NCBI RefSeq assembly: GCF_005747095.1
Contig: NZ_SWLG01000005.1
Span: 269,631 to 333,630, forward strand
Reading direction: 5' to 3'
Length of the DNA stretch: 64,000 nucleotides
Origin: Exobacillus caeni
Lineage (GTDB): Bacteria; Bacillota; Bacilli; Bacillales; Guptibacillaceae
Below, in pieces: positions 49,215 to 58,958 of the stretch. The position numbers and the translations under genes are program-made. Within the stretch, counting starts at the first letter, position 1. Every line of letters starts with the position of its first letter. The notes beneath the pieces were generated by a model. It had not been told where the DNA came from. It saw only the letters and a list, made by a program, of their open reading frames with translations, and did no database searches.

Positions 49215-51800
49215 TTATTCGATAACCAGTTTCCCATTCTCTACATCTACAACAAAGCTTGAGCCATCCTTGATTGTTCCCTTGATCAATTCACGTGCTA
49301 TTTTTGTTTCCAGGTGTTTTTGCAAATATCGTTTTAGAGGCCTTGCACCGTATACCGGATCAAAACCGGACTTTGCAATGAAAGACTTTGCTTCGTCAGT
49401 GAGATTTAACGTTATTTGACGTTCTGCAAGGCGGTTTTCAAGTTCCTTAGCCATTTTGCTAACAATCGACTTTATTTCCTTGTTCGTTAAAGGTGTAAAG
49501 AGGACGATATCATCTACTCTATTTATAAACTCCGGACGAAAATGAGAGCGAAGTTCGGCAAAGACATTGTTTTTTATTTCGTCTCTAATCTCCCCGTCAT
49601 CAGTAACTTCTTCGAGAAGATGGTGGGAGCCGATATTCGATGTCATAATGACGATCGTGTTCTTAAAATCTACGTTACGTCCCTGTGAATCTGTGAGTCT
49701 GCCGTCATCAAGCAGTTGCAATAAAATATTAAACACATCGGGATGCGCTTTTTCGATTTCATCAAGTAAAATGACAGAATACGGCTTTCTTCTCACTGCT
49801 TCCGTAAGCTGCCCGCCCTCTTCATATCCAACATAGCCTGGAGGTGCTCCAACAAGACGGGAGACAGAATGTTTCTCCATATACTCGGACATATCGATCC
49901 TTACTATCTGGTCCTCGCTGTCAAACAATGCCTGTGCAAGAGCTTTTGCCAGCTCTGTCTTTCCAACACCAGTTGGGCCAAGGAAAATGAAAGAACCGAT
50001 CGGCCTATTCGGGTCCTTGATACCCGCTCTGGCGCGAATTACTGCATCACTGACAAGAGAAACTGCTTCTTCCTGGCCGACAACTCTCTCATGTAAAATG
50101 TCTTCAAGCTTTAATAGTTTCTCGCGCTCCCCTTCTACGAGGCGCGACACAGGAATTCCGGTCCATCTCGAAACAATATCTGCGATTTCTTCTTCAGTTA
50201 CTTCTTCGCGTAAAAGCCTTGGTTCGTTATCATCATATGTTTTATTTTCTTCTTCTTTTAATTTCCTTTCCAGTTCCGGTATTCGGCCATGTCTTAGCTC
50301 AGCAGCTTTTTCAAGGTTATATGCCTGTTCAGCCTCCTGCAATGCTAGCCTTGCCTGTTCGAGTTGTTCACGTATTTTTTGGACACCCTGCAACGATTCC
50401 TTTTCTTCTTCCCATTGCGCTTTCATCGCATCGTATTTTTCCTTTAGATTGGCAAGCTCTTTTTGGAGTACCTCCAAACGTTCCCGGCTTGCCTGATCTG
50501 TTTCCTTTTTAAGGGCTGCTTCTTCAATCTCAAGCTGCATGACTTTTCTAGTGACCTCATCAAGTTCGCTCGGCATCGAATCGATTTCTGTTCTGATCAT
50601 GGCGCATGCTTCATCCACTAGATCAATCGCTTTATCGGGCAAGAATCGATCGGTAATATAGCGGTTGGATAACACGCCTGCTGCAACAAGTGCGGTATCA
50701 TGGATTTTGACACCGTGATGGATTTCAAAGCGTTCTTTCAATCCTCTTAATATTGAAATGGTATCTTCTACATCCGGCTCATTTACCTGTACCTGTTGAA
50801 AACGCCTTTCTAGTGCAGGATCTTTTTCAATGTATTTGCGGTATTCATCGAGCGTTGTCGCACCGATACAGTGCAATTCTCCTCTTGCAAGCATCGGCTT
50901 TAACATATTGCCTGCATCCATTGATCCTTCTGTTTTTCCTGCTCCAACAATCGTATGAAGTTCATCGATAAAAACCAGTATTCGCCCATCACTTTGTTTA
51001 ATCTCATTTAAAACGGCTTTGAGTCGTTCTTCAAATTCTCCGCGATATTTTGCCCCGGCAACAAGCGAACTCATATCGAGAGCAAAAATCGTCTTGTCCT
51101 TCAAGCTCTCAGGAACGTCTCTTCTTACGATACGATGTGCCAGCCCCTCTACGATAGCTGTCTTTCCAACTCCAGGCTCTCCGATCAAAACAGGGTTATT
51201 TTTCGTTTTACGAGAAAGAATTCGGATTACTCTTCGAATTTCACTATCTCTTCCGATCACCGGGTCAATTTTCCCAGCCCGTACATCCGCGACCAGGTCG
51301 CGTCCATATTTCTCAAGTACTTCATATGTTCCTTCTGGTTCCTGGCTTGTCACCCTTTGATGCCCCCTTACTTCCTTAAGTACAGATTCCAGTTTTTTTC
51401 TGGTAATCCCGGTTTCTTTTAATTGTTTCCCTGCTTCTGTTTGCCCTGAGCTTAAAGCCAGGAGAAGATGTTCAACAGAAATGTATTCGTCTTTTAAAAC
51501 TTTTGCTTCTTTTTCCGCGGCGATCATCAGTTCAGAAAGTTGTTTGGAAAGGTAAACCTGGGAAGCTCCCATACCTGAGACTTCAGGCTTTTTGTTTAGT
51601 ACCTGATTCACCCTCTCCAGAAGCATTTTTTTATTAATATCCATCTTCGCCAACAAACGGCCGGTCAATCCTTCATTCTGTTCAATGAGCGCTTTTAATA
51701 AATGGATGTTATCTACTTCAGGATGATGGTTTTCGATCGCAATATTTTGGGCACTGACGACAGCTTCCTGCACTTTTTGTGTCATACGGTTCAAATCCAA
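49215..51800 (-). CDS. clpB: ATP-dependent disaggregase ClpB
   Basis: Predicted 861-residue AAA+ chaperone that pulls proteins out of aggregates together with DnaK. Order: Clp N-domain (1-150), first ATPase with GEPGVGKT (207-214), a long coiled-coil middle domain (about 400-525, rich in Glu, Lys and Leu), second ATPase with GPTGVGKT (near 605) and a C-terminal domain. The middle-domain length distinguishes ClpB from ClpC and ClpE. B. subtilis lacks ClpB while other bacilli have it. I see no clear CtsR or CIRCE site upstream. Confidence 0.97.
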   Translation of the reverse strand: MDLNRMTQKVQEAVVSAQNIAIENHHPEVDNIHLLKALIEQNEGLTGRLLAKMDINKKMLLERVNQVLNKKPEVSGMGASQVYLSKQLSELMIAAEKEAKVLKDEYISVEHLLLALSSGQTEAGKQLKETGITRKKLESVLKEVRGHQRVTSQEPEGTYEVLEKYGRDLVADVRAGKIDPVIGRDSEIRRVIRILSRKTKNNPVLIGEPGVGKTAIVEGLAHRIVRRDVPESLKDKTIFALDMSSLVAGAKYRGEFEERLKAVLNEIKQSDGRILVFIDELHTIVGAGKTEGSMDAGNMLKPMLARGELHCIGATTLDEYRKYIEKDPALERRFQQVQVNEPDVEDTISILRGLKERFEIHHGVKIHDTALVAAGVLSNRYITDRFLPDKAIDLVDEACAMIRTEIDSMPSELDEVTRKVMQLEIEEAALKKETDQASRERLEVLQKELANLKEKYDAMKAQWEEEKESLQGVQKIREQLEQARLALQEAEQAYNLEKAAELRHGRIPELERKLKEEENKTYDDNEPRLLREEVTEEEIADIVSRWTGIPVSRLVEGEREKLLKLEDILHERVVGQEEAVSLVSDAVIRARAGIKDPNRPIGSFIFLGPTGVGKTELAKALAQALFDSEDQIVRIDMSEYMEKHSVSRLVGAPPGYVGYEEGGQLTEAVRRKPYSVILLDEIEKAHPDVFNILLQLLDDGRLTDSQGRNVDFKNTIVIMTSNIGSHHLLEEVTDDGEIRDEIKNNVFAELRSHFRPEFINRVDDIVLFTPLTNKEIKSIVSKMAKELENRLAERQITLNLTDEAKSFIAKSGFDPVYGARPLKRYLQKHLETKIARELIKGTIKDGSSFVVDVENGKLVIE

Positions 51801-51975
51801 TTGAAAGACCTCCCACCAGGTATTATTCTGTATCTTTTAAATTACTCTTTTACAACTGTTTTTTCAAAAATTACACTTTATAATCAGTTACATTTGATGA
51901 TTGAAAGCGGGTGGATGGAAGAGCCTCCAGGCGTTCCTGACAGTAAATAACTGGCACCGGATAACTAACTTATTG

Positions 51976-52011
51976 AAAAACTGGACCGCTCTAGAGGAGG
52001 GTCCAGTTTTT
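51976..52011 (-). terminator. Intrinsic terminator of the second UspA gene
   Basis: Perfect 12-bp stem AAAAACTGGACC with GGTCCAGTTTTT (51976-51987 and 52000-52011), 10 nt after the stop at 52022. Confidence 0.92.
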
Positions 52012-52021
52012 AGATCATGTG

Positions 52022-52456
52022 TTATTTTATAATTAATACAGGACAGTGGGAACGCTGTAGCACGTTATGGCTGACACTTCCAAGGAAGAACTCTTTGATT
52101 CCGCCAAGTCCCCTGCTTCCCATTATGATCAGGTCGATCTGGTTTACATCTGCATACGTAACGATTTCATCCCCTGGATTACCTTCAAGGACCATCGTTT
52201 TCGTTTTATGATCAGGTAAGTCTTCATTTAGTCTTTCTTTCATTTCCGTCATCATTTCTACCGCATCTTTGCGAAGCTCGTTCAGGATGTTTGCATAGAC
52301 AACCGCAGAACTGATTTGTGCTGTCGGATTCAAGGCTGTCACAACATCCAGCTCCACCGCATCGTTTTCCTTTGCCATGTTGAGCGCTACTCTATAGGCT
52401 TTCTCGCTCAACTCTGACCCATCGAAAGCAACCAACAGTTTAGTATATCCATTCAT
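52022..52456 (-). CDS. Universal stress protein, UspA family
   Basis: Predicted 144-residue UspA protein: KLLVAFDGSELSEKAYRVAL at the N-terminus and GSRGLGGIKEFFLGSVSHNV at the C-terminal nucleotide loop. It is a distant paralogue of the protein encoded at 31017. GGGGAGGG lies before the ATG. Monocistronic, with its own strong terminator. Confidence 0.93.
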   Translation of the reverse strand: MNGYTKLLVAFDGSELSEKAYRVALNMAKENDAVELDVVTALNPTAQISSAVVYANILNELRKDAVEMMTEMKERLNEDLPDHKTKTMVLEGNPGDEIVTYADVNQIDLIIMGSRGLGGIKEFFLGSVSHNVLQRSHCPVLIIK

Positions 52457-52531
52457 ACGAAGCCCTCCCCTTCTTATTCTACCTTTATCATACCCCTAGT
52501 TTAGCAGAATGTATGTGAGGAAAGTCACACA

Positions 52532-52560
52532 GGGTCTGACCCCGCAATTTTTGTGGAGAA
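52532..52560 (+). repeat. Palindrome + DnaA-box element, copy 2
   Basis: GGGTCTGACCCC (52532-52543) followed after 8 nt by TGTGGAGAA (52552-52560), one base from a DnaA box. It lies between the UspA gene and the subtilisin gene. Confidence 0.65.
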
Positions 52561-52581
52561 CTTTCACAAGCAAGATGCCCG

Positions 52582-53607
52582 CTAGTTATTTGGGTCAATG
52601 CTTGCTGCAGGGATGACGAATCCTTTGCCTTTCATGTCTCCCGCTCTCTTTCTAGCGGCAGGGCGATTGGCAATCGGCGTGTTGCCTGTTGTTAACAATA
52701 GTAATCCGTTTCCCTGACCTCTCTGGCTCATTCCGAGGGACCTGGTGCGTTTAATGAGTTGTGCATATAGTTCTGCTTCCGACGGCTTACGCCCATTCTC
52801 TTTTTGAAACTGGTTAATGAGCAATGCTGCTGCACCGGAGACGTGTGGCGTTGCCATGGATGTACCCGATAATTTAGCATATTTTCCATCTTTATAAGTG
52901 GATAGTACATCTACACCAGGAGCAACGAGGTCAACTTCTTCGTTCGTATTAGTAAAATCGGCCAATCGCCCTTTCATATCCACTGCTCCTACCTGGACAA
53001 CTTCTTTATAATATCCCGGATATCCGCGCTCAATCGTCCCTGTTTTTCCATCCCCTTCGTTCCCTGCTGCACAAACTACTAAAAGATCATTTTCAACGGC
53101 TCTTTTTATCGCTTTATGAAGGTCCGGATCGTCTTTAGATCCCCCAAGAGACATGGACATGACACTCACCTTCTCTCCTCGTGGCCCGCGCCAGTTTGTG
53201 GCATAGTTAATGCCATCGATCAAGTTTTGATAAGAGCTCGAACCATCGCTTGTAACCACTTTTAAAATGAGCAATTTCGCTTTTGGAGCTACCCCTGCGA
53301 CTCCCTGGCCGTTGTAGCTAGCTGCTATCGTTCCGGCAACATGTGTACCGTGGTAATGATTGTCGTAAAAGTTATACGGATTTCCGCCGTAATCGGAAGT
53401 GAAATTCCTTCCTCCGATAATCCTGTCTCTTAAATCTGGATGGTCTGTCTGGCAACCAGTATCTAGAACTGCCACTACCACTCCCTCACCCATATCAGAG
53501 TCCTTCCATATAGAAGGAGCTTTTATCATCCTGACCCCTTCTGGAATTTCATTTGGTTCATCGACTACGTTTCCAACTGAATAAGGAATTAATCGCATAT
53601 CTGCCAT
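52582..53607 (-). CDS. ispA: Intracellular subtilisin-type serine protease
   Basis: Predicted 341-residue S8-family protease without signal peptide. The catalytic triad is Asp49 (AVLDTGCQTDHPDL), His86 (HGTHVAGTI) and Ser250 (SGTSMATPH). The short N-terminal extension contains LIPY (6-9), the inhibitory motif of the intracellular subtilisin propeptide, so this is an IspA-type enzyme, active on cytosolic proteins in stationary phase. The ATG at 53607 follows GAGGGG. Monocistronic. Confidence 0.93.
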   Translation of the reverse strand: MADMRLIPYSVGNVVDEPNEIPEGVRMIKAPSIWKDSDMGEGVVVAVLDTGCQTDHPDLRDRIIGGRNFTSDYGGNPYNFYDNHYHGTHVAGTIAASYNGQGVAGVAPKAKLLILKVVTSDGSSSYQNLIDGINYATNWRGPRGEKVSVMSMSLGGSKDDPDLHKAIKRAVENDLLVVCAAGNEGDGKTGTIERGYPGYYKEVVQVGAVDMKGRLADFTNTNEEVDLVAPGVDVLSTYKDGKYAKLSGTSMATPHVSGAAALLINQFQKENGRKPSEAELYAQLIKRTRSLGMSQRGQGNGLLLLTTGNTPIANRPAARKRAGDMKGKGFVIPAASIDPNN

Positions 53608-53691
53608 ATGTGCTTCCCCTCTCTTATAAATAAACTAGTTAGTACTAGTAAATTCACTTGTTTACGAGAGGGTGCAAAAGTTCCGCTCCTG

Positions 53692-54084
53692 TTATAGTAC
53701 TCTTCTTGCACCGAGGAATTTTTTCATCCAGCTGCGCGATAGTTTAGAAACCTTTACTTCATTTCCTTCTTTAAACGTATGGAGCATTTTTTTGTTTCCC
53801 ATATACATACCAACATGTCCGACACGATCGATCCCTTTTAAGCCTTTTCTTTTCTTAGTTGTAAAGAAAAGGAGGTCTCCCGGCTGAAGCTCGTCTATCG
53901 AAACAGGTTGCCCCATTTCAATTTGCTGTCTGCTTGTTCTTGGAAGGATAATGCCGTAACTGGCGTAAACGTATTGTACAAAAGAACTGCAGTCGAATTC
54001 TTTTGTCTGAAAAGGCTTTGCGCCAAATCGGTAAGGTGTTCCAATATACCTTTTTCCTGTCTTGATAATCTGAATTCCCAACAT
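53692..54084 (-). CDS. NlpC/P60-family cysteine hydrolase
   Basis: Predicted 130-residue NlpC/P60 domain: catalytic Cys32 (EFDCSSFVQYVYASYG), His90 (VGHVGMYMG) and a polar His102. These enzymes cut peptidoglycan stem peptides. No signal peptide, membrane helix or cell-wall-binding repeat is seen, so it is either cytoplasmic, released in the mother cell, or reaches the wall in another way. The ATG at 54084 is preferred to one at 54105 because AGGG lies 8 nt before it. Confidence 0.85.
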   Translation of the reverse strand: MLGIQIIKTGKRYIGTPYRFGAKPFQTKEFDCSSFVQYVYASYGIILPRTSRQQIEMGQPVSIDELQPGDLLFFTTKKRKGLKGIDRVGHVGMYMGNKKMLHTFKEGNEVKVSKLSRSWMKKFLGARRVL

Positions 54085-54418
54085 ACTATCATCCCTGCTT
54101 ATCATGTCTGTATAAAAAATAGTAAGTATAAATCATCTGGCGGACAGTCTTTACGTGAAAACGAAGAAACTTGTTGCCCTTTAACTTCAGGCTTAATATT
54201 TGTTGTTATGGCGAACATTGTCTTGCTATATTTTTGTTCTGTTTTTATAGTAAAAAAGGCAAAGGCGCTGGGCCTCTGCCAATTAAGGGGGAAACCAGAC
54301 TGAAACTTTGTTTCAATCTGTACTTTATCTTATGTAAGTTTTTAGCAAACGTATGGACAAGTGCTCTAGGACAAACGTGGAATCTTTGTAATAAGAAAAG
54401 CAAATCAGTGGCTTTCTT
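54085..54418. other. Intergenic stretch with the GH18 terminator
   Basis: 334 bp without a credible gene. It contains the terminator hairpin at 54251-54280 and the presumed promoter of the NlpC/P60 gene. Nothing else is recognisable. Confidence 0.4.
54251..54280 (-). terminator. Probable terminator of the GH18 gene
   Basis: Minus-strand stem GGCAGAGGC with GCCTTTGCC (54258-54266 and 54272-54280, one mismatch) followed by TTTTTT. It lies 138 nt beyond the stop at 54419. Confidence 0.7.
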
Positions 54419-55561
54419 TTACCTTCTTACATATACTTTGTTCGTTCCAATAGCCGATCGAACTGATTGCCAGAAACGTTCATCCTCTAGCCCAAGCCTC
54501 CACATCGACACACCTGCAAGCTTGTATTTCTCAACAAGCTTTGTTTTAAGCGCTATGCTTTTTTCATTTTCATACCAGACAATGTGCTGTTGGCCATTTT
54601 TATCTTGATAGGAAAAAAAAGGGGATTGTGAGTTATTGTCCCATTCTGGGTTTGAATTAGTGGACTGAATCAGTTCAGGCAATCCTTTCCAGGCAATCGC
54701 CTTATGGTCCGTTTGTTTCCCTGTCGTAATGTTCCAATCGTACCCATATGCAGGAAGTCCGATTAACATCTTTTCGGAAGGAATCCGGCTCACTGCATAG
54801 TTCAGTACATTCTCTACCCAGTCGATACCTGCTACTGGTCCCGGTTCTCCCCAGAATCCATGCTGGTCATAGCTCATCAATTGAACTTTATCTGCGATTT
54901 GGCCGATCGCTGCATAATCGAACGTTCCCACCCAGGCACGGTCTGGATAATCACCTGTTTTCGCAGGAACAGAGACGATGAGTTCGTATCCTTTTGGCTT
55001 TAGTTTAGAAGAAAGCTCCTTCAAAAACGTCGTGTAAATCTTTCTGTCTTCCGGCATCATCTGTTCAAAATCCAGGTTAACGCCTTTATACCCGTTCTCG
55101 TCTAATATTTGAACAATATTTTTGGTAAGAGTATGGCGATGTGCCGGGTTATTTAGAACCTGACTTGTCAGCTCCGTGTTGAATTCATTTTGAATCGTAG
55201 CAAAGGTAAACATACTGTTTTCAGAAGCGATCCGTACGCCGTTATTGGCAAGGACACCATCTATTTTGCCTTCTGGACGAAGTAAAAAGTTGGCGGTAGC
55301 GATCGAATTTAAGTAAGATCGGTATGCTTCCAGTGCCTGCCGGGACTTAATATCCTCTTTCCAATACTTGGTGTAAAAACCTAAAACAATCGGACCATCC
55401 TGTGGCTGGAACATATCCTTTTGGACAACTTTTTCGTTAGTGTCTAACTGTTTTGAAGCAAGTTTTCCTGCAGACAGGATATTCCCTTCTGTTTTTATAA
55501 GTAATAACAATACTGTTGTTATCGTTAGAATGCAAAAGAAGACTGCTAGTTTAAGTTTCAT
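54419..55561 (-). CDS. Glycoside hydrolase family 18, YaaH/SleL-like
   Basis: Predicted 380-residue protein with an N-terminal membrane anchor or uncleaved signal (residues 4-22) and a GH18 TIM barrel. The catalytic motif is NLDFE (162-166, proton donor Glu166) inside GYKGVNLDFEQMM; further barrel strands are VQLMSYDQHGFWGEPGPVAG and MLIGLPAYGYDW. Catalytic domains of spore cortex enzymes such as SleL/YaaH look like this, but they carry LysM repeats, which are absent here. Action on N-acetylglucosaminyl glycan of the wall or cortex is inferred. Confidence 0.87.
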   Translation of the reverse strand: MKLKLAVFFCILTITTVLLLLIKTEGNILSAGKLASKQLDTNEKVVQKDMFQPQDGPIVLGFYTKYWKEDIKSRQALEAYRSYLNSIATANFLLRPEGKIDGVLANNGVRIASENSMFTFATIQNEFNTELTSQVLNNPAHRHTLTKNIVQILDENGYKGVNLDFEQMMPEDRKIYTTFLKELSSKLKPKGYELIVSVPAKTGDYPDRAWVGTFDYAAIGQIADKVQLMSYDQHGFWGEPGPVAGIDWVENVLNYAVSRIPSEKMLIGLPAYGYDWNITTGKQTDHKAIAWKGLPELIQSTNSNPEWDNNSQSPFFSYQDKNGQQHIVWYENEKSIALKTKLVEKYKLAGVSMWRLGLEDERFWQSVRSAIGTNKVYVRR

Positions 55562-55646
55562 GTCGAACCCTTTCTATTTAGCTAATTCACTATTAAAAAG
55601 AATAGCAAGGAACGGCCGCAGATACTAGATGTAGTTATTTCCTATT

Positions 55647-55676
55647 GAAAAAAGACCCTCTCTAATGAGAAGGTCT
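55647..55676 (-). terminator. Intrinsic terminator of the APH-type kinase gene
   Basis: Minus-strand stem AGACCTTCTC with GAGAGGGTCT (55653-55662 and 55667-55676, one wobble) followed by TTTTTT. Confidence 0.9.
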
Positions 55677-55692
55677 GCGGATCTTACAATTC

Positions 55693-56712
55693 TTATTCAC
55701 TTTTACTTGTCACCCATCTTGAAAAATCGACATCCACAACCGGAATATCATTTTCTAGACGATATTTTAGCTTCTCCAAAAACTTCTTCAGGTTTTCGTT
55801 TATGTTTTCCAAATCCATTTTTTTATGAAAAACAGCATACAGCGCAAAGTCTCTCATTCTTAAAAAATGAGGAATCTGTTCGATCCAAAAGCCGCCTAGA
55901 TCAAACTCTTTTTGATACCCTTCCATAAATGCATCCATAAATTTTTCTGCAAAAGCGATGCGTGATGCTTCTCCATCTGTGTCAGGAGCCCACCATAAAG
56001 AATAATAGAGTGCGATTGCAATGTCACTTGCAAAGTAGTTATATGCAGAATCATCAAAATCAAATACCGTTATCTCACCTGTATCGTCGACAAAGAAGTT
56101 TCCTGGATGGACGTCTGTGTGCATCAAGCCATACGAATCGTTTCGTTCTGGAAGACTGCTGATATATTGAACAAGTTCCTTATTTTTTTCGATGATAGGT
56201 GCTTCTGATACATATTTTTCAATGTCGATTAAGTCATCCTCTATCCAGGATGGACGTCTTGCATCTTCGCTTGCCTCGTAACCGGTAGTCGCACGGTGCA
56301 TACGCCCGATCGTTTCTCCCCATTTTTTAAACAGAGTTGAATTCCATGAGGATTTTTCCTTAAAGTCGATCATTTTTCCTGGTGCTTTTTCAAACAAACA
56401 CGCAATAAAGTAAGTGTCTTCTGCTTCTAACACTTCGGTTAATTTCCCATTTACAGAAGGATATGCTTCAATAACGCGGCAATTTTGTTCTTTTAAAAAG
56501 TTTATCCATTGCAGTTCTGCAAGAACATCGTTTTCTTTCCGATGCGAGCTATGGGTAAGCCTTAGGATATATGGTTTTTTATCACGATAGACTTCAAATA
56601 CATAATTTTCAAAATCCCCATGCTTCTTCGTTTCTTCTGTTCCTGTATTAAAGAGCGCGCACGCTTTATGGAGCAGCTCTTCAGAAAAAAGTTTTTCTAC
56701 TGCTTGTTCCAA
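55693..56712 (-). CDS. APH-fold small-molecule kinase
   Basis: Predicted 339-residue phosphotransferase of the aminoglycoside/choline kinase fold. The catalytic loop is LMHTDVHPGNFFVD (His198, Asp200, Asn205) and the metal-binding motif VFDFDD (216-221). The N-lobe DFENYVFEVYRDKKPYILRL binds ATP. Related Bacillaceae proteins include CotS-like and homoserine-kinase-like enzymes; the substrate is unknown and antibiotic resistance is not implied. Monocistronic with a strong terminator. Confidence 0.85.
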   Translation of the reverse strand: MEQAVEKLFSEELLHKACALFNTGTEETKKHGDFENYVFEVYRDKKPYILRLTHSSHRKENDVLAELQWINFLKEQNCRVIEAYPSVNGKLTEVLEAEDTYFIACLFEKAPGKMIDFKEKSSWNSTLFKKWGETIGRMHRATTGYEASEDARRPSWIEDDLIDIEKYVSEAPIIEKNKELVQYISSLPERNDSYGLMHTDVHPGNFFVDDTGEITVFDFDDSAYNYFASDIAIALYYSLWWAPDTDGEASRIAFAEKFMDAFMEGYQKEFDLGGFWIEQIPHFLRMRDFALYAVFHKKMDLENINENLKKFLEKLKYRLENDIPVVDVDFSRWVTSKSE

Positions 56713-56818
56713 CTGATCGTCCTCCTTTACATTCTTCCTCTTTTAACATACGCTGTCTTTCCGCAAAAACCTTTTTTCAAAATGAGACCGACTCAGTAAG
56801 AATCTGCCTCATTTCTTA

Positions 56819-57643
56819 TTATTGGTTTAGATTAATTTTACCCACTGTCGTACGAATCTTTAATACGGGGCCGCCTTCACCGATTTCTTTTACGATCGTT
56901 CCGTTAGAAGATTCATCAAAATCAATATCGGGCAGGTTTGCATCAATTTTTCCAATCGTCGTTTTTGCTTCGATTTTAAGATCCTCCGGAATTTTCTTAA
57001 GATCCACGTTTACTTCTCCAGCTTCCGTTTCAATGTTGATATCTTTGTTTAGAACTTCTATCTCCGTATTGATCTGGCCTGCTTTCGTTTTGATATCGAG
57101 TTTACCTGTTGCTTCTTTAATATCGATTTTTCCAGCGTCAGAAGAAAGTTTTGCATAGTCTCCTATAAAGCCATCTACCGTCACTTCGCCAGCTTTTGTA
57201 TCGACAACGAGTTTTTTCGCTTCGATTTTGCCAAGCTCAAGCTTGCCTGCTTCATTTTTCACTTCGATCTTATCAAACTCTTTTTTAGGAAGTGCTATTT
57301 CAAGGTGGCGGTCCCCATCATCATTTCCTGTAATAAACGGGATCTTAATGTTGAAAACTTCTTCAGATTCTGCGCGTACTTTTAAAGTGTCGCCTGAGTC
57401 ATCAATCGTTAAATCCATATCTTTTCCTGTCAAACGGACGTGAATCTTATCATCATCACCTTCTGTTACTTCAACATGGCCTGCATCCAGATATACTTCA
57501 ACAGTTGAGAACTGTCCCCCCGAAAAAGACTTTTCTTCATCAACCGACGAAGCGTTTATCGCAAATAAGCTATTTCCTGTAAGGAACACACCGATCACAC
57601 CGAGCACAAGAACCCCCAATACAACGATCACAACATTTTTCAT
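56819..57643 (-). CDS. DUF4097 membrane-anchored beta-helix protein, second
   Basis: Predicted 274-residue protein with one N-terminal membrane helix (4-26) and an outer beta-helical DUF4097 domain built of repeated short strands with Gly turns (for example LELGKIEAKKLVVDTKAGEV, INTEIEVLNKDINIETEAGE). It lies 16 bp after its paralogue at 57660 in the same direction. LiaG of B. subtilis, in the cell-envelope-stress operon, is of this kind, but no liaFRS genes are here. Role probably structural or in envelope sensing. Confidence 0.82.
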   Translation of the reverse strand: MKNVVIVVLGVLVLGVIGVFLTGNSLFAINASSVDEEKSFSGGQFSTVEVYLDAGHVEVTEGDDDKIHVRLTGKDMDLTIDDSGDTLKVRAESEEVFNIKIPFITGNDDGDRHLEIALPKKEFDKIEVKNEAGKLELGKIEAKKLVVDTKAGEVTVDGFIGDYAKLSSDAGKIDIKEATGKLDIKTKAGQINTEIEVLNKDINIETEAGEVNVDLKKIPEDLKIEAKTTIGKIDANLPDIDFDESSNGTIVKEIGEGGPVLKIRTTVGKINLNQ

Positions 57644-57659
57644 TATTATTTCCCCCTGC

Positions 57660-58490
57660 TTAATTCAAATCAAAATCCCCTGAACTTGTATTTACGATGA
57701 GTTTCGGACCATTCTTTCCGATAGATCCCCGAATTTCATGTTCTTCTTTCACTTTATAATCCATTCCTTTAAGATCAACGTTTCCTTCTCCAGAGCTTCC
57801 GTCAAATTCCAGTATCAACGCATCTGGCTGCACAGCTGACTCGATTTCTACATTTCCGCTTGATGTATTGAACTCTATATCATCAGTAATTTTTTTAGTA
57901 TCCAGCATGATCCTTCCAGAACTTGCTTCACCTTGCAAACTGCCCTGAAGATCGTTTAAAACCATGTCGCCTGATGAAGTATCGATTGAAATAGACGCCG
58001 CTTTTAGATTGGAAGCAGTCACATCTCCCGAACTTGCACTAAAATGAAAACCATCTGCTTCCACGTCTTCCACTTCAATATCACCGGAAGAAGTATCAAC
58101 CGTTATGTTCTCAAACCTTTTCTCAGGGACTTGTACGGTAAGGTCCAGGCTTTTAATCGTAACGCCAAATTTGAAGCTGTTACGTTCTTCAATATCGATC
58201 TTAATTGTGTCGCCATTTTCATGAACCCTTAACCTTATCTTATCTTTTAATTTTTCACTCACTTTTCCGTCAAGCTCAATTCTGATGTCTTTTCCTTTTG
58301 TAGGAACAATATTCACGTCTATGCTGCTTGTATCTACCTCAATCGAATCGATTCCAGAGGCTTTTACCGTTTTCTGGTCGTTTATCTTAACCGTTTTAAA
58401 AGAAAAGCCATCCGCCTGGTAAATCGTAAATAAAGACCCTGCAACCCCAACGATCAATACGAGCAACGCAATCCTGATAAACTTCCCCAT
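57660..58490 (-). CDS. DUF4097 membrane-anchored beta-helix protein, first
   Basis: Predicted 276-residue paralogue of the gene downstream, with an N-terminal membrane helix (6-26) and DUF4097 repeats, here with the recurring phrase DTSSGDI or ASSGDV (for example ITVDTSSGDIEVEDVEADGF and SFNTSSGNVEIE-type turns). AAGGGGGAGCG lies before the ATG. First gene of a two-gene unit. Confidence 0.82.
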   Translation of the reverse strand: MGKFIRIALLVLIVGVAGSLFTIYQADGFSFKTVKINDQKTVKASGIDSIEVDTSSIDVNIVPTKGKDIRIELDGKVSEKLKDKIRLRVHENGDTIKIDIEERNSFKFGVTIKSLDLTVQVPEKRFENITVDTSSGDIEVEDVEADGFHFSASSGDVTASNLKAASISIDTSSGDMVLNDLQGSLQGEASSGRIMLDTKKITDDIEFNTSSGNVEIESAVQPDALILEFDGSSGEGNVDLKGMDYKVKEEHEIRGSIGKNGPKLIVNTSSGDFDLN

Positions 58491-58686
58491 TTTATTTCGC
58501 TCCCCCTTTTGTCAACATCCTCTAAATGAATGTCAAATAACTTTAAAACTCCTGATACACCAATCCCTTTTATAGGCATTAATTACTATTCGTAAGGAAT
58601 ATTTTACCACCAAGTTCAATTAAAACAATATACGATTTCTTTTTCTTGCAAATCTTTTGAACGCCTCTTTTGTTCACAAATCTTCG

Positions 58687-58716
58687 GGGGTCTGACCCCA
58701 AAAGTTTTGTGGATAA
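58687..58716 (+). repeat. Palindrome + DnaA-box element, copy 3
   Basis: GGGGTCTGACCCC (58687-58699) followed after 8 nt by TGTGGATAA (58708-58716), a perfect DnaA-box sequence on the minus strand. Confidence 0.7.
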
Positions 58717-58818
58717 CCCTTGAAGGCTTTATTTAGCTATTTTCGTTTATGTTGAACTTTCTTTTAGTTTACAGGTTTGACGGAGGGTTCTCTTCAGGAT
58801 TAAGGCGTAATTTACCTA

Positions 58819-58858
58819 AGTCTTGAGACCTACTCGTTTCAAGACTCTTTGTTTTTTT
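58819..58858 (+). terminator. Orphan terminator upstream of pbuG
   Basis: Eleven-bp stem AGTCTTGAGAC with GTTTCAAGACT (58819-58829 and 58836-58846) followed by CTTTGTTTTTTT. It precedes the pbuG promoter, so it ends a transcript that begins upstream, possibly a small RNA. Confidence 0.75.
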
Positions 58859-58865
58859 ATGGGAT

Positions 58866-58894
58866 ATGACAGATTGCATAAGCTTTGTTATAAT
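58866..58894 (+). promoter_or_regulatory. Sigma-A-type promoter of the pbuG-like gene
   Basis: ATGACA (58866-58871), a 17-nt spacer and TATAAT (58889-58894). Confidence 0.6.
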
Positions 58895-58958
58895 TTCTTT
58901 TTGTGAGTCAGTGGGACTCATGGGCGGGAGAGGGATAAGAAAACAAAGAAGGGAAATT

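Larger units (their letters stand above)
58491..58958. other. Intergenic stretch upstream of the pbuG-like gene
   Basis: 468 bp between divergent genes. It contains the third palindrome/DnaA-box element (58687-58716), a plus-strand terminator (58819-58858) with no recognised gene before it, and a promoter (58866-58894). The common purine-riboswitch core was looked for and not recognised. 58491-58680 shows nothing. Confidence 0.5.

Noticed and set aside
51897..51950. Short plus-strand frame upstream of clpB reading MIESGWMEEPPGVPDSK
   Set aside because: Only 17 residues, no ribosome binding site; probably chance.
58491..58958. Purine riboswitch before the pbuG-like gene
   Set aside because: The conserved junction sequences and paired loops of the purine aptamer could not be found; only a terminator hairpin is present, and it precedes the promoter.
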